Of a DNA stretch of 64,000 nt, positions 24,598 to 36,699 are shown piece by piece (the stretch's first letter is position 1; the number at the start of each line of letters is the position of its first letter). The stretch is taken from contig CM072801.1 of NCBI GenBank assembly GCA_037013495.1, positions 14,313,501 to 14,377,500 of the forward strand, written 5' to 3'. The translations under genes were made by a program, and so were the position numbers. Under the pieces are notes generated by a model. The model worked only from the letters and a program-made list of their open reading frames with translations, was not told the origin of the DNA and did not search any database. This stretch comes from Hippophae tibetana. Lineage: Eukaryota > Streptophyta > Magnoliopsida > Rosales > Elaeagnaceae.

Positions 24598-24785
24598 TAA
24601 TAATCTTGTAAATCAAATTTATATATATAGAGGTAACTTGAATATGATTGCTTCATTTAGGGCACTTTAAGTTTCTTGCAGAAAAAAATTGGAAAAATTG
24701 TGTACGGCTTAGTTCCATTTCTCAAATAGTTTCAAAATAGTTTCCCATTGGAAGCAATTTTGGAGTTATTCATGAATATCAAAGA
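24598..24785. repeat. Diverged duplicate of the region 3' of the PP2C gene
   Basis: Matches 27826-28027 in the same orientation, about 3.2 kb away. The best-preserved part is CATTGGAAGCAATTTTGGAG followed by TTATTCATGAAT, preceded by CATTTAGGGCA and CATTTCTC. Small indels separate the copies. Confidence 0.75.
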
Positions 24786-27700
24786 AAAAAAAGAGTAAGA
24801 ATTATACTTATTTGAGATAAAAAAATCATAATTTTTTATTGAATGATAGAAAATATACATATAATTTATAGAACATTCAAACTCTTTAAGTATTTAGTGT
24901 TAACCCAACCCACTTTCTAGTGTTTATAGCAAATTTATAAATTTATATATCATATTATTTTTTATTATTATAAATAAATTATTAAAAAATTGACTAAATT
25001 ATTTGTCCATCAACTGACACATTAACACAAGCATACCATATTACAAACACACCACACAATCATGATGCCAACACGATATAATTTTCAAGCCTTATTTAAT
25101 ATAATAGGACAAAGAAATAAGTATAATGTAATATATCTATACTCATATAAAGTAAACTTAATAAATAATAATTTTTTGCCTTAAATTTGAAGTATTCTAT
25201 TTATCTTAATTAATTTTATATATATTATATTAGTTCTACAATTATTATTTTTTATTTTTTAATAATTTTTAAATTTAAAAACATTCAATAATTTTTTTCA
25301 CAATAATCTCAATTATAACTTTTTATTATTATAAATGTAAAGAAAAAAATGTTGTGCATATAGTCACTTATAAATTAAATTCTTTCATCCATGTAAATTT
25401 AATAAATTTATTACTTACTAAAAACATAAATTCATTAAATTATCTAGAAGAATCGTTATCAGCAATGAAAATAGATACATCCTTAATAAATATGTTAATT
25501 ATTTTTTCTCATATATTTTATAGATTTAAATGTATTGTCTTGAAAAAATATATAATTAGCAGAGAAAATAAGGATTTTTCATTTAAATCAAAGCAAAATA
25601 GTTCAAATTATTAGCACGTTTTGAGAAATTTATAATTTAAATTAAGTTTTTAATACTTTTAGCTATTTAAATTGTATTAAAAAAATAAATAAAAAAATCT
25701 CTTTCATGATCTATAAAATAAATTTTATGAATTATCTTAAATTTATTAATTTTTAGTTAATAAGAAATATTTTTTCATAGGTATAAAAGTGAAAAATACC
25801 TCCAAAATCCCTTCATTAATATAAAAATGATACTTAAGTTCTTATCATTATTTTTTATGCAAATTTAGTTCTATTATTATTAAAAAGTGATTGCGTGAGA
25901 AAATGTTAATTTTTTTTATTTTTTTCAACTGCATTAAATAAAAAATGTATTTTAAATTGAACAAGGAATAATTGAAAGAATTAAAAAAAAGTATACAACA
26001 AGTGTTATTTATCTCCATGGAATCATTTTTTAAATAAAAATAAGATTAAAATATTATAAAAGTATAGAACTTAAATATCAATTTTAAAATAAATACGAGG
26101 TTTGTGCGGTCACCTTCTTTCGATAAAAAGTGTAAAATATTATTTATTTTTATAATATTTTTTTAAGTAATAATTAAAATAATCTCAATAAAAATTACTA
26201 TATATTTTTATTGAATGTTCTAATATTTATATTTTAAATTATTAAATACAATATATTTAAAGTTTAAATTTTCAATTTTCAATTAAAACTATTAATTGTA
26301 ATACATAAAAATGTCATATAATGAATCATGCATAGTTAAGATTTTGGATCGAGTTTGGCCTATAATCCTTCAAATGTTTGGGCAAATTCGAAAAAATGTA
26401 TTTTTTTTTTGTAAATATATAAAATGTGTATTTTAAGTGGTATATAATTTTGATATTAGATAAACAATGCCAACAATTTTATAATTTATTGTAAAAGTTG
26501 TTATGTATATGAATAAGTTTAAAACTAGTAATGATATCACTTATTTTTAACCTTGTGTTTTTCGTACCCTACTCATTCTAGTAATTTACATGTTAAAACG
26601 AGCATATGTTTGTATCTATTTATATGAACACGCGTTCATTAGTTTGAAATATATAGTAACCCAATTATCTTTAAAAACATATTAATAATATCTTCAAACT
26701 TTAAATATTCTTCACAAATATTTTTAACTTTTTAAAATTGCCAAAGATAACCTTCAATTTCAACAAAAGTTAAAATATAAAAATTAATTAGTGACATTTT
26801 TTAATATTTTTAAAGTTGAACAATATATTTGATATTAAGTTAAAATTTAAAATTTTAATATTCAATAATCAATAATGATAAAATAATAAAATAAGTAAAA
26901 GTAAAAACGTGTGCACATAATATATATGCTTATTAACTAAGAAAATAAAATTAAAATTAATAAGATATAATGTAATTATAAAATAATATAATATATTTAA
27001 TTTTAAAATTTAAAATTTATAAAAAAATTAATAATAAAATTAACAAATTAAGTTAATTTATAAAAGTATGAATAATTGAAACTAATTTTTTTTTAAAAAA
27101 TTAATGTTAATGAATTAAATTATAAGAAACTCATTTTAATTATCCAATTACTATAAACACATATTTTATTTATTGAATGCATTTAATATTTTTTTTAATT
27201 ATATTAATTTATCAAAATTTAAATATTTAATTTTTTTTATAAAATATTGTTAAAAAATTAACAATATATTTTTATGAATGCAACTAATTAATTTTTTTAA
27301 TTTTTTTAATCAATAAATATCAATAATGACAGAAAATTTTAAACAATATAAAAAAAGGAATATTTCTAACAATTGAATGGTGATAGAGGAATAAAGAGAT
27401 CTGAGTAAGGAAAATATCAAGAACATTAAGTTAATTTTCTAAGACTATTTTTTATTTTAATATGTTTTTATGTTTTATAAATTTATTTATTGTGTAGATT
27501 TTCATTTTTTAATCATAAAAAATATAATAAATAAATATATATATTTTTCATTACTATTATTCTTACCGGATATTTTAATAATTTGGCAAAAAATAAAGAA
27601 AAAAATGTAAAATAATAGATGAAAAAATTAACACCTTATTGATGGAATTATTTGTAATAATATATCTAAGTATTAATAACATATTTTCAAACTTTAATAC

Positions 27701-27825
27701 ATCTAATACCATTATTGATGGGAATACTTGTAATAATACGTCCATTATTAAAACCCATATTTTCAAACGTTAATAACATTTGTAAAGAAAGATCAACCTA
27801 TGAATGATATTTTCCCATCTATCTT

Positions 27826-28027
27826 ATGATAATCTAGTAAATCAGATGAAAAATATTAAATGCATATATATCTAACGCTCAAACCTATCATTGAATGTAA
27901 CTGGCTCCATTTAGGGCATCTGAAGCTTCTTCCAGAAAAAATTGTACGGACTTGATCCATTTCTCATAAATATTTTCAAAATTGTTTCCCCATTGGAAGC
28001 AATTTTGGAGTTATTCATGAATGCCAA
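27826..28027. repeat. Duplicated segment just downstream of the PP2C gene
   Basis: Partner of 24598-24785. On the minus strand it has a short open stretch including NNFENIYEKWIKSVQFFLEE. The other copy does not keep that frame intact. It may be part of the PP2C 3' UTR or a relic of another gene; I cannot tell which. Confidence 0.6.
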
Positions 28028-28166
28028 CCAGATAACAAAATTCTGTACAGCGAACAAGCAAATAATTCTGAAACATGCTAGGTATTAACTACATTATAAG
28101 TTACTAAAACAATTATGCTAATAATACCCTAACTACCTAACAAGGAAATGAAGATTAACTTAAAAT

Positions 28167-31100
28167 TCAAATGCAAGTTGATGCCTTTGTAGTTCTTTGG
28201 TTGGTTCCAAGCATGACAACAATCACAGTCACATCATCATGATACTTCCTTCTCCTACCTGCTGGAACATTCATTAACTCTTCCATAGTAAAACCTGCAA
28301 TAACATAACTTTATCTTAGGATCTATATATATATAATATCACCTTCATTATTTTTTTAAATAACAGTTACACACGTGCGCACACAGATAATTGCAAAATT
28401 GATATATTTTTAGTTCAAACAGTATTTGATTGATTTGAATCTATTACTTCAAACAAGAAAAGGTGAATCTTACGGTTAAACTACTATATCACTATACGAA
28501 CTACATGTAATTGGTTTGATCACATTCATTATTCACATGTACATTTCTGCAGAAACTATTGCCTTATCTTGTCTAGTGGCAAATTACTAAGTGGGGTTCT
28601 TGGAGGTTGGGTGAAAATGTCCAAAATCGCCTTCATAACCCATGTAACAAAGCTCCCGTACAGCTCCGTACATAACTATGAATAGCTTGTACGTTGCCAA
28701 AAATATCTTCTTAGTAGGTTTCAGTGAAAAACATCTTTTGGGAAATAAAAATGAAATTGAAACAACTCATTTTCCATTGAAAAAAAATTTGACATTGGAA
28801 ATGAAAACCAAAAACCAGAAGACATATTGAAGCATTTATAACAATAATGAAGTTCTTATAAGAAAAAATAAATAAATAAGCGATCAAAGCGTGAAATTAA
28901 AAGGTAAACGAACCAAGGAAAAAAGGGTAAGGGACTTAACGGTAAGATTAGGGACAATTTATATAATTCAATCATAATTAAATATACTGTGTTTTCTTCT
29001 TTTTTTGATCATCCAGGTACTCACTAGAAGTATAGAACTACAAATAATTGAACTTTGATATGTCCGGGCATTAGCAGAAATAAAATATTTGTATGAATCG
29101 AATTAAATTTGATCCAATCTGGACCAACCCGAATAACAAGAAAAAATTAAAACTGGGTTAAGACTAGCTCAATAACACGTAAATAAAAAACAATTATAAT
29201 TATTGTTATATGCTATTAGTATTATATTTTTCCTATATGTTGAGTTTGCTAGTTTATGAAAAATTTACGATATTTCTCTGATTATTTTTATTGTAACTTT
29301 TTCTATCTTCACATATTCAGTATTTACTTATTAACAAAAATTATACATTATCTTATCATCAACAACGAACGTGACTAGTTATATGAGTATTTTGAATTTC
29401 ATTTAAAAATAAGATCTATCACAGTTTTTTTTTAATTCATAAATTATTTCATATAAAGTATTTACGATAAGTTTATTCATTTGTTCGTGGGTATATCAAA
29501 TTGACTTATAATTTTTTTTACTCTTAGTTATTTTTGCAAATATATTATGTTATCACTAATCACAATTATATGAAATTTAATTTTAAAATATTCATTCATT
29601 TTAGTTTTAGGTAATGGTTCCTCGAGTAATTTTATAATATATTTATGACTTTGAAACTTTTACTTTTAAATTTTGTAAAAACTTGTAACAAAATTTTTAT
29701 ATGTAAGTTTAACATTGTTAGAATGCATTGAATTTGGTTCAAAACTTTTACTATTCTAAGTAGATTAAAAATTATAAGAAAATTTACATATTTCAAATCA
29801 ACATCAAGTTAAATATGGTAAAAAAAACCATTTAATATATATAAATATATGTTTGGACCAACATAATTTTTTTTGGTTTGGGTTAGGGTTGGTATTTCAT
29901 TATACGAATTAATTTCACTTTAGGTGAATTAGGCCAACCCAAACTTTTCAATTTAGGTGAATTAGGCCGACCCAAACTAACACAGTTCGTACGAATTGAC
30001 ACACATAGCTTGAACAATCGTTTTTAAAGTAAATGAATCCATAATTTTTTATTTTTTAAATTCAAACAATAAGTACTCATTATGGGTGCGGAGTTGGTAA
30101 TTGAATGATGACCTTTGGTCAAGGGCACTATAGCATTACTGGACTATTAATGTTATTATCTCAATAACAGAGACTGAATAATCTCAGTATGCTTTCGAGT
30201 TTAAAGAAATAACTTCTTAGTTTTTACTGATAAAGAAAAAAAAAACATTTTAAACTTATCAAGAAGGCACTGAAGGAGTTTACCTGCACATTTAGCTGCT
30301 CTTACTACTAGCTCCTCCAAGAGAAACTTTGCTGGATCACCTTGAGGATTGCTTAAGATATAGGAATGGACAAGCTTTATAGCCTCATCGTTGCTAAAGA
30401 AGTCAAACAAGCCGTCACTTGCAACTATGACAAAACAGTCAGATTTTGAAATTCTATGTACATTCATTGATGGTTGAGTTGAAACATAAGGGGGACTCGT
30501 AAGGTTACTGACGCGAAGAATTCCCATGAGTGCATCATTCAGTTTTTCCTTCAAGCAGAGAAAAACAAATAGAATTTGTATCCAATTAAAAGATGGCTAT
30601 TAGAATGATGATATTCAAACTATGACAACATTAGTCTAGTAAAAGAGTTTTTTATTTCATGATGATGCTTCTTCTAATTTTACAACTCCACCAATGAGGC
30701 TATAACACACTCATGTTTTCTGAACAGTAGATAGCAGATGAGCATAAAAGAATTCAATTTTATTTTGTAATCGACATAATTTTGTTCTCTTTTCATTGTT
30801 CTGTTCTCGGTTAGTCTCACGCATACAGCATAATAGCCAAAAGAAGTAAAGAAATAATCTACCTTTTTAAGATAACCGACTCCGAATGCACGAGTGACCT
30901 TCAATTTCCCTTTCACTTTTCCCCAAATAATGGTTTTAGGATCATCAGGATGTTCATGCAAAACTCGATCTCTTTCAACTTCATTATCAACTGTATGACT
31001 TTCAGTGAGCTGGACAGCTTTAAGTCTGAAATTAGCATTCATGTCATGACGCTCCTCATCGTATGTGGCCAATACAGCTCTGCTATCCCCTAAATTGAGT

Positions 31101-31984
31101 GTGTACAAATCTTTTCCATGAAGAAGCACCAATAAAACACAAGATCCAACCGAAACCAAATCAGGGCGATCGTCCATTTCCTGTTCAACCATGTTCAGAA
31201 AATCATTCTCAGCCTGAGCAACAGCACTTTGGAGCCTATCAAGCACCATTTGCCTAAATGGCTCGGGTGAAGTTTGTACTTTAGCATATTTCCTACTCTT
31301 GGTGATCAAGCTATTACTTAGGTTTAGATTTTCATCATCTATAACATATCCATCTAGGTCTAAACCATCCAAAACATTGATGGACTCCTTTGATTCCCAG
31401 TCTAATGAATTTAGGTAAAATATGATGGTTTCATACAATGTCCCTGCAAGAAAATCTGCAGCATCTCTTCCATTAAAACCATCATAGATTGCACAAAAGA
31501 GCCATCCATTTTCCTCGGAGCAAACAGCTTGAACACGGTCTTCTCCAGCAGCTCCACCAGCCACTTGTATTTCCATTACATTAAGAAAACCGTTGCTTCT
31601 AGATGGAGCACTCATGGATTTCATTAAAAAATAATCAGACTCAGATGGAGTAGATGGACTACAACTTAAGTTCGACATACTGCTTTGAAGTGAAGACGAT
31701 AACATATCCAACCTTTGAAGAGACGGTGAAGAGGGAATCTTGCGAAATGAGTTAGGGGAGTCCAAACTTGGAAGTATTTCTGCCCCTATTAGACCATTGC
31801 AAATATTTGTGTTGGCGAGTGTGGCATTGGCACTTAAGGCAGCACCAGACAAGCATGAGAAACTGCTATTTCTTCTAATTTCTTGCTCACTTACATAACT
31901 ACTGGAATCCTCAAAATAACTACTCCCATCACCACTACACTGATAGCCAAAGCTTATTTTGAGTTCTTCCTCAGGTTTAACCAT
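28167..31984 (-). CDS. Protein phosphatase 2C, similar to Arabidopsis At3g16560 (PP2C 40)
   Basis: Three coding exons, right to left: 31984-30863, 30548-30284 and 28294-28167. They total 1515 bp, in phase, encoding 504 residues; the Arabidopsis protein is of similar size. The first 140 residues are a Ser-rich regulatory-type region (for example RKIPSSPSLQRLDMLSSSLQ). The PP2C domain follows, with AGEDRVQAV (146-154), CAIYDGFNGRDAADFL (164-179), a GKLKVTRAFGVGYLKK block ending exon 1 (residue 374), VIVASDGLFDFFSNDEA (from 414) and RRRKYHDDVTVIVV (476-489). These supply the metal-binding Asp residues of a Mg/Mn-dependent Ser/Thr phosphatase, and the DGFNG form is that of the POLTERGEIST-like side of the family. 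An in-frame ATG at 32016 (MVAATDCVREA) could be the true start. Intron 2 is about 2 kb and carries repeat debris. The cellular role is not inferable. Confidence 0.93.
28295..30283 (-). other. Large PP2C intron with repeat debris
   Basis: The intron is bounded by GTAAAC (donor side, 30283) and TTGCAG (acceptor side, 28295). Around 29890-29990 a short motif, TTAGGTGAATTAGGCC, followed by AACCCAAACT, occurs twice, and the interval 29090-30000 reads like a decayed non-autonomous element with such direct repeats. No coding similarity is seen. Confidence 0.5.
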
Positions 31985-33110
31985 AGCTTCTCTCACACAA
32001 TCAGTGGCTGCAACCATAAAGTAATCTGTTAGGTCAACTCTTAGCCCAGAAAAGTGAAAACTACACAAGTATTTAGGCAAAGACAAGCTAACCTATAAAT
32101 CCATAAAATATCCAGAACATAACTCTCAAGTAATGACTATTAGTAGCAATCTGCAATGCTAAATAGGAATTGAAGCCCCAATAACTGGGGTTTTTTTCCT
32201 TTCAAATTGAGCAAAATATGTCCAAAATTCACGGTTTTTTTACTACGTACAAACTGTACATGAGAGTTATATACAGATTATGTATGACTGTTCTTGCAAT
32301 ATAGGGATACTTTCCGCCAAACCTTCAAAAACCCGTGATTTAGGGCCCAAATTCAACCATGGAAGCTAACTGAAAACAGGCATGATGTTTTCAATTTGAA
32401 AGAGACTAATGTCTACAACATGAGAGAAACCAAGATTTATAGATACTGTGAATCTTTTGTTCAAAAAAATATATATTTATATATGTTTCATAATTAAGAT
32501 TTACAATCAATGAGGTCCATTGAAATTTTAAAAAATAACACATAATTTCTATCCATTGGATTGACTATAAAGAACTAAAACAAATAAATCAAATTTTACC
32601 TAGCCATCTAAAAAACATCAGATTCATGTTCATAACGTCGAACAATACTAATCGTAAGCCTTTTTATCAGCATCACTAATCAAAACATGGATTAAAAATC
32701 CTAATTTAGAGGCAAATAACAGGATCAAATAAAAAAACCTATATCGAGATACATAGAATCATAGCACAAATCTATAGTAATCAGAATTTATTTAAAATAA
32801 AAATACACCCATAGACATTGTTAAAGAACAGTAAATATATCAAAATAATACAGCGTATAATAATCGGAAAAATAAGAGAATAAAAGTAACCCAAAAAAAT
32901 TGAGAACAAACTTACCCTTTTGACCTTGTTCAACAATGAATGTGAAAAACCCAGAATACTTAGAAGGTCTATAAATCTGAATTATTATACAAAAAAGAGT
33001 GATGGGTGATTTAGGTGAGAGTTTGAAAAAGAAGAAGAAGAAAGAGCAGATCTGAAAGAGAGGTTTTGTGGAGAATCTGTATCCAAGAGGATGGTAGCAA
33101 AAGACGTAGA
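31985..33110 (-). promoter_or_regulatory. PP2C 5' leader: leader exon, leader intron
   Basis: A perfect donor, GTAAG, on the minus strand at 32915-32911 ends a CT-rich leader exon of about 32916-33110 that contains no ATG near its end. The acceptor is probably CTAACAG just before the ATTACTTTATGG at about 32016, so the leader intron is nearly 0.9 kb. Inferred from consensus only; the transcription start is unknown. Confidence 0.5.
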
Positions 33111-36100
33111 ACGGATGGTTGTGAAAGGGTCTCTGCTATATTTAGCCGAATTTCGTTGGCTATCGTTTTGGTCTATGTCTGGCTTTTTTTTTTCTTTTTT
33201 TTGGTTCACCTTGTTACCGGTACTGCCGTTTTCCTACTCGTTTTAGGACTCTTTTATCTTATTCTTCCTTCAACAAAACAAATAATAAAAAAACAATTAC
33301 AAAACATTTACTGCCATACTATTATTAATATTTACACTAAATAAAAAAATACATAAAAATATAAAGCTTATTTAAATAAAAATAGTCTTAAAAAAGTAAT
33401 ATAATGTTCTTGAATTCTCTCCTCGCATATATCTTTTCATCTCTTTCTCACGTTAAAAAAATTTCTTATTATTAATATTTATTGATTAAAAAATTAATTA
33501 ATTAATTATATTCATAAAAAATATTAAATTGTTTTAACAATATCTTGTAAAAAATAAAAAAAATTAATTTTTTTATACAATTAACATAATTAAAAATTAC
33601 TTACCACATTCAAGAAATAGAATTGTGTTTACCTTAATTAATTTTTTAAAATTTAGTCTCAATTATGTACACTTTTATAAATTAGTTCTGGTTAATTTTA
33701 TCATTAATTTTATTATAAATATTAAAATTAAAAGTATTATGTTATTTATAATTACATCTTAAATTATATGTCATTAAATTTAATTAAAATTAGATTTATA
33801 AACTATTAAAAAAAAGTAACTATTTCACTACATGTGATTTAGGATAAATTAAAAAAAAAGTTCATTCTTTATAAATGTTTCAATTTTATTTTCTTAATTG
33901 ATAAATATGTTTGTATATATGTTTTTAAATTTTACTTGAATTTATTTATTTTTTAATTTTTATTCTTTATATTATTATAATAAAATAAAAATATAATATT
34001 TTTATTTATTTATTTATTAATTTAGTATTATTAATTATTTAATATTTAAATATTAAAAAAAATTAAAATTTTAAATTAAATTCAAAATATCGTTTAATTT
34101 TAAATATATTATAAAAATGTCATTAATTTACCCATTTATTTTTAACTTCCGTTAAAATCAAAGATTATCTTTGATAATTTGAAAAACATATGAAAAATGT
34201 GCAAAACTCAAAGGTATTATGGATACTTTCTTTCTAATTTGAACCCATCAATTTTGTAATTTATATATTTATTTTGTGGTTATTTGAGTAAATATTTATT
34301 TTTAAAATAAAATTCAATAATTAAGATTAACTTAATCAAATCTTATCAATTTGTAAGATTTAATAACTTTATTTATTAGTATTTGTTTATTTATTTATAA
34401 AAGTACAACATATTATTATTATTATCATTAACAACCGTAACTTCTGTCACAAGTGAATCAAATATTTGGTAAATATTATAGTTCCTACTTTGGCTATTGA
34501 AAATATTAAGACAGTCATTTGTTGGTCATGTTTAGAGCTTTTTGCCTAAATATCATTTATTTGAATAATTTTATAAATCTTTCTTAATTAATAAAACTAT
34601 CTCTCACAATTTATAATCAAACTATTTAATGAATATATTAAAATATTTTTATTTTATAATTTTATTGGAACGTGATAAAGATAAAATCCTACTATTTGAA
34701 TACTAGAGTGATTTCATCGAAGATAGAAATAAATATAAAACATTAATTAAAAAAATGAAGGTGACATTATACAGTTACACCTAATTTAAGAGATACATAT
34801 ACAAGTTATCCAAAGTGTAATTATTTACATAAATAAACACATTTTTTTCAAAATTAACCGTAATTAATCAAGTATATAATGTATTGAATATTACCGATTG
34901 TTTACGGTAATTTAACCCAAATAAAATATATATTAATATGATTTTTCTTAATAAAATATCATTATATATATTAAAAACATACCACTTTAAATAAATATAT
35001 AGAACATTATTTGTTCTTCCATATCAGTTTTTTATTTTATTACAAAACATTAAAAATGAAAATTTCACATAATGAAATTAATACTAATTTGGTAAAGTAT
35101 TATTTAATTTTGTTTAAAATTAAGTATATTTTTTAAATAGTAAAAATTATGATTAGAATATGGAAAAAAATGCAACTATCTGAGATGTTATTCCTTGGAA
35201 TTTACTGATGGATTAAATATGATTATTAATACAATCTTCTTCGCCCACATCCCTAGCTATCTCAAATGGAAGAATATTATCCAAAATTCATTAGATGGAA
35301 AATTCGCCAAGTGAAAAAGTCATGGATTTTTACTTAAGAATGAGAGAATGTTATAGCTATGTATACTTAAGTTATAGTATTCAACGTCAAATAATCTTAA
35401 CGAATTTAAGATTAATTTAAAGTAATATAATACAATTAAGTATAATTAAACTTACATAATTTTAATATCATTTATTATTATGATATATTTGTAATATATT
35501 AAACTTAAATATGTTTTATATTTCTAACGTTAACATTTAAATAGCTATAAATATATCCACAACTTTTAATCTCTTGTTATATAAATATCCTTTCAGTGAT
35601 TTCCATTAATATAACTAACATTTTCAAAGATGAGATATATTTACTATGAATTTAAAAGATTGATGGTTATACATAAATTTATGATAATCTTGTTAACACA
35701 ACCGTTAAAATTACTATCGATCTCAAACATTAAGGATATAATGATCCGAGTCCAAGATGCTTCCATGTCATAGAGCCTCAGTCAAAGTTTTCATGCCATT
35801 TATATCAAAGTGGACCACATTTTCCGTTTTCATACGTTTCTATACCAATCACAACTAATGTATCATCATGTCCATGATGAATTAAACTTGATAGTGATAT
35901 TTTTGGACAAGCGTTGCATACAAAAAAGATTGATGCATAGAATTGGCTTGTGCTGATTAATCTTTCATTATATTTCATCAAAACACCAAGAATCATATAT
36001 GCCTTGGATTTAGACACAACCTGTCAAATGAACTAGGAACCATATTCTGAGATTAGATTTAGCTTTAAAATCAGTTATTATCTTTTGCTTGAATTAGCTT

Positions 36101-36460
36101 TATGATTGTATTCCTATACAAATAAGGGCATACTAACTAACTATTGCATAATTATAACAAATATAGAAAGCAAATGCTTTTAAAAATTATTTGAGCATAA
36201 AACTCGACCCTTATAGTGCCAAAACCTTGATACACAATGACCCAGTCTTGAGTTAAGCTCACACCTAGAAGATGAATTTTACTAATGTTACCTCAAGTCT
36301 TGAACATTCAAGGATCTATCGTTCGTCCGTCCGGTCTTATAATGTAATCGATTCTAAATTAATTTATGCATTTATTATTGTACCTTTTGACACTCTGTGA
36401 TGTGTAGCCCATTTATAATCGACGTGTGTATATGTATTATTCTATATATGTGTTTGTGTA
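33111..36460. other. AT-rich intergenic spacer
   Basis: Upstream of the PP2C gene. The first 150 bases may hold its promoter; no defined element was recognised apart from a pyrimidine/T-rich tract at 33185-33205. The rest is AT-rich with no recognised gene. The short frame at 35805-36017 (-) has no known domain. Confidence 0.5.
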
Positions 36461-36476
36461 TGTGTGTGTGTGTGTG
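36461..36476. repeat. (TG)n microsatellite
   Basis: Eight TG units, preceded by interrupted TG/TA runs from about 36422. Confidence 0.9.
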
Positions 36477-36699
36477 AACTTGGTATTAAACTAGCCTAAT
36501 TAACTCTCATTTCATTACATCTCTCTAATTTCTCTCTAAATTAGATCATCTCAAATATTTTGGCCCCACTATGAGGCTCAAGATTTAAAAGTCAAACTTT
36601 TATTTCTCACTTTATATTTCTTAGGATTCATCCTGAGTTTTAAGAGAAAACCCCCAAAAACTAAAACACTTCACCCTGCATATTTACCAACAACATTCA

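Larger units (their letters stand above)
23001..27825. other. Long AT-rich spacer
   Basis: No gene recognised over 4.8 kb. The sequence is dominated by A/T homopolymer runs and short AT repeats. Two small repeats inside it are listed separately (24091-24162 and 24598-24785). Confidence 0.5.
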
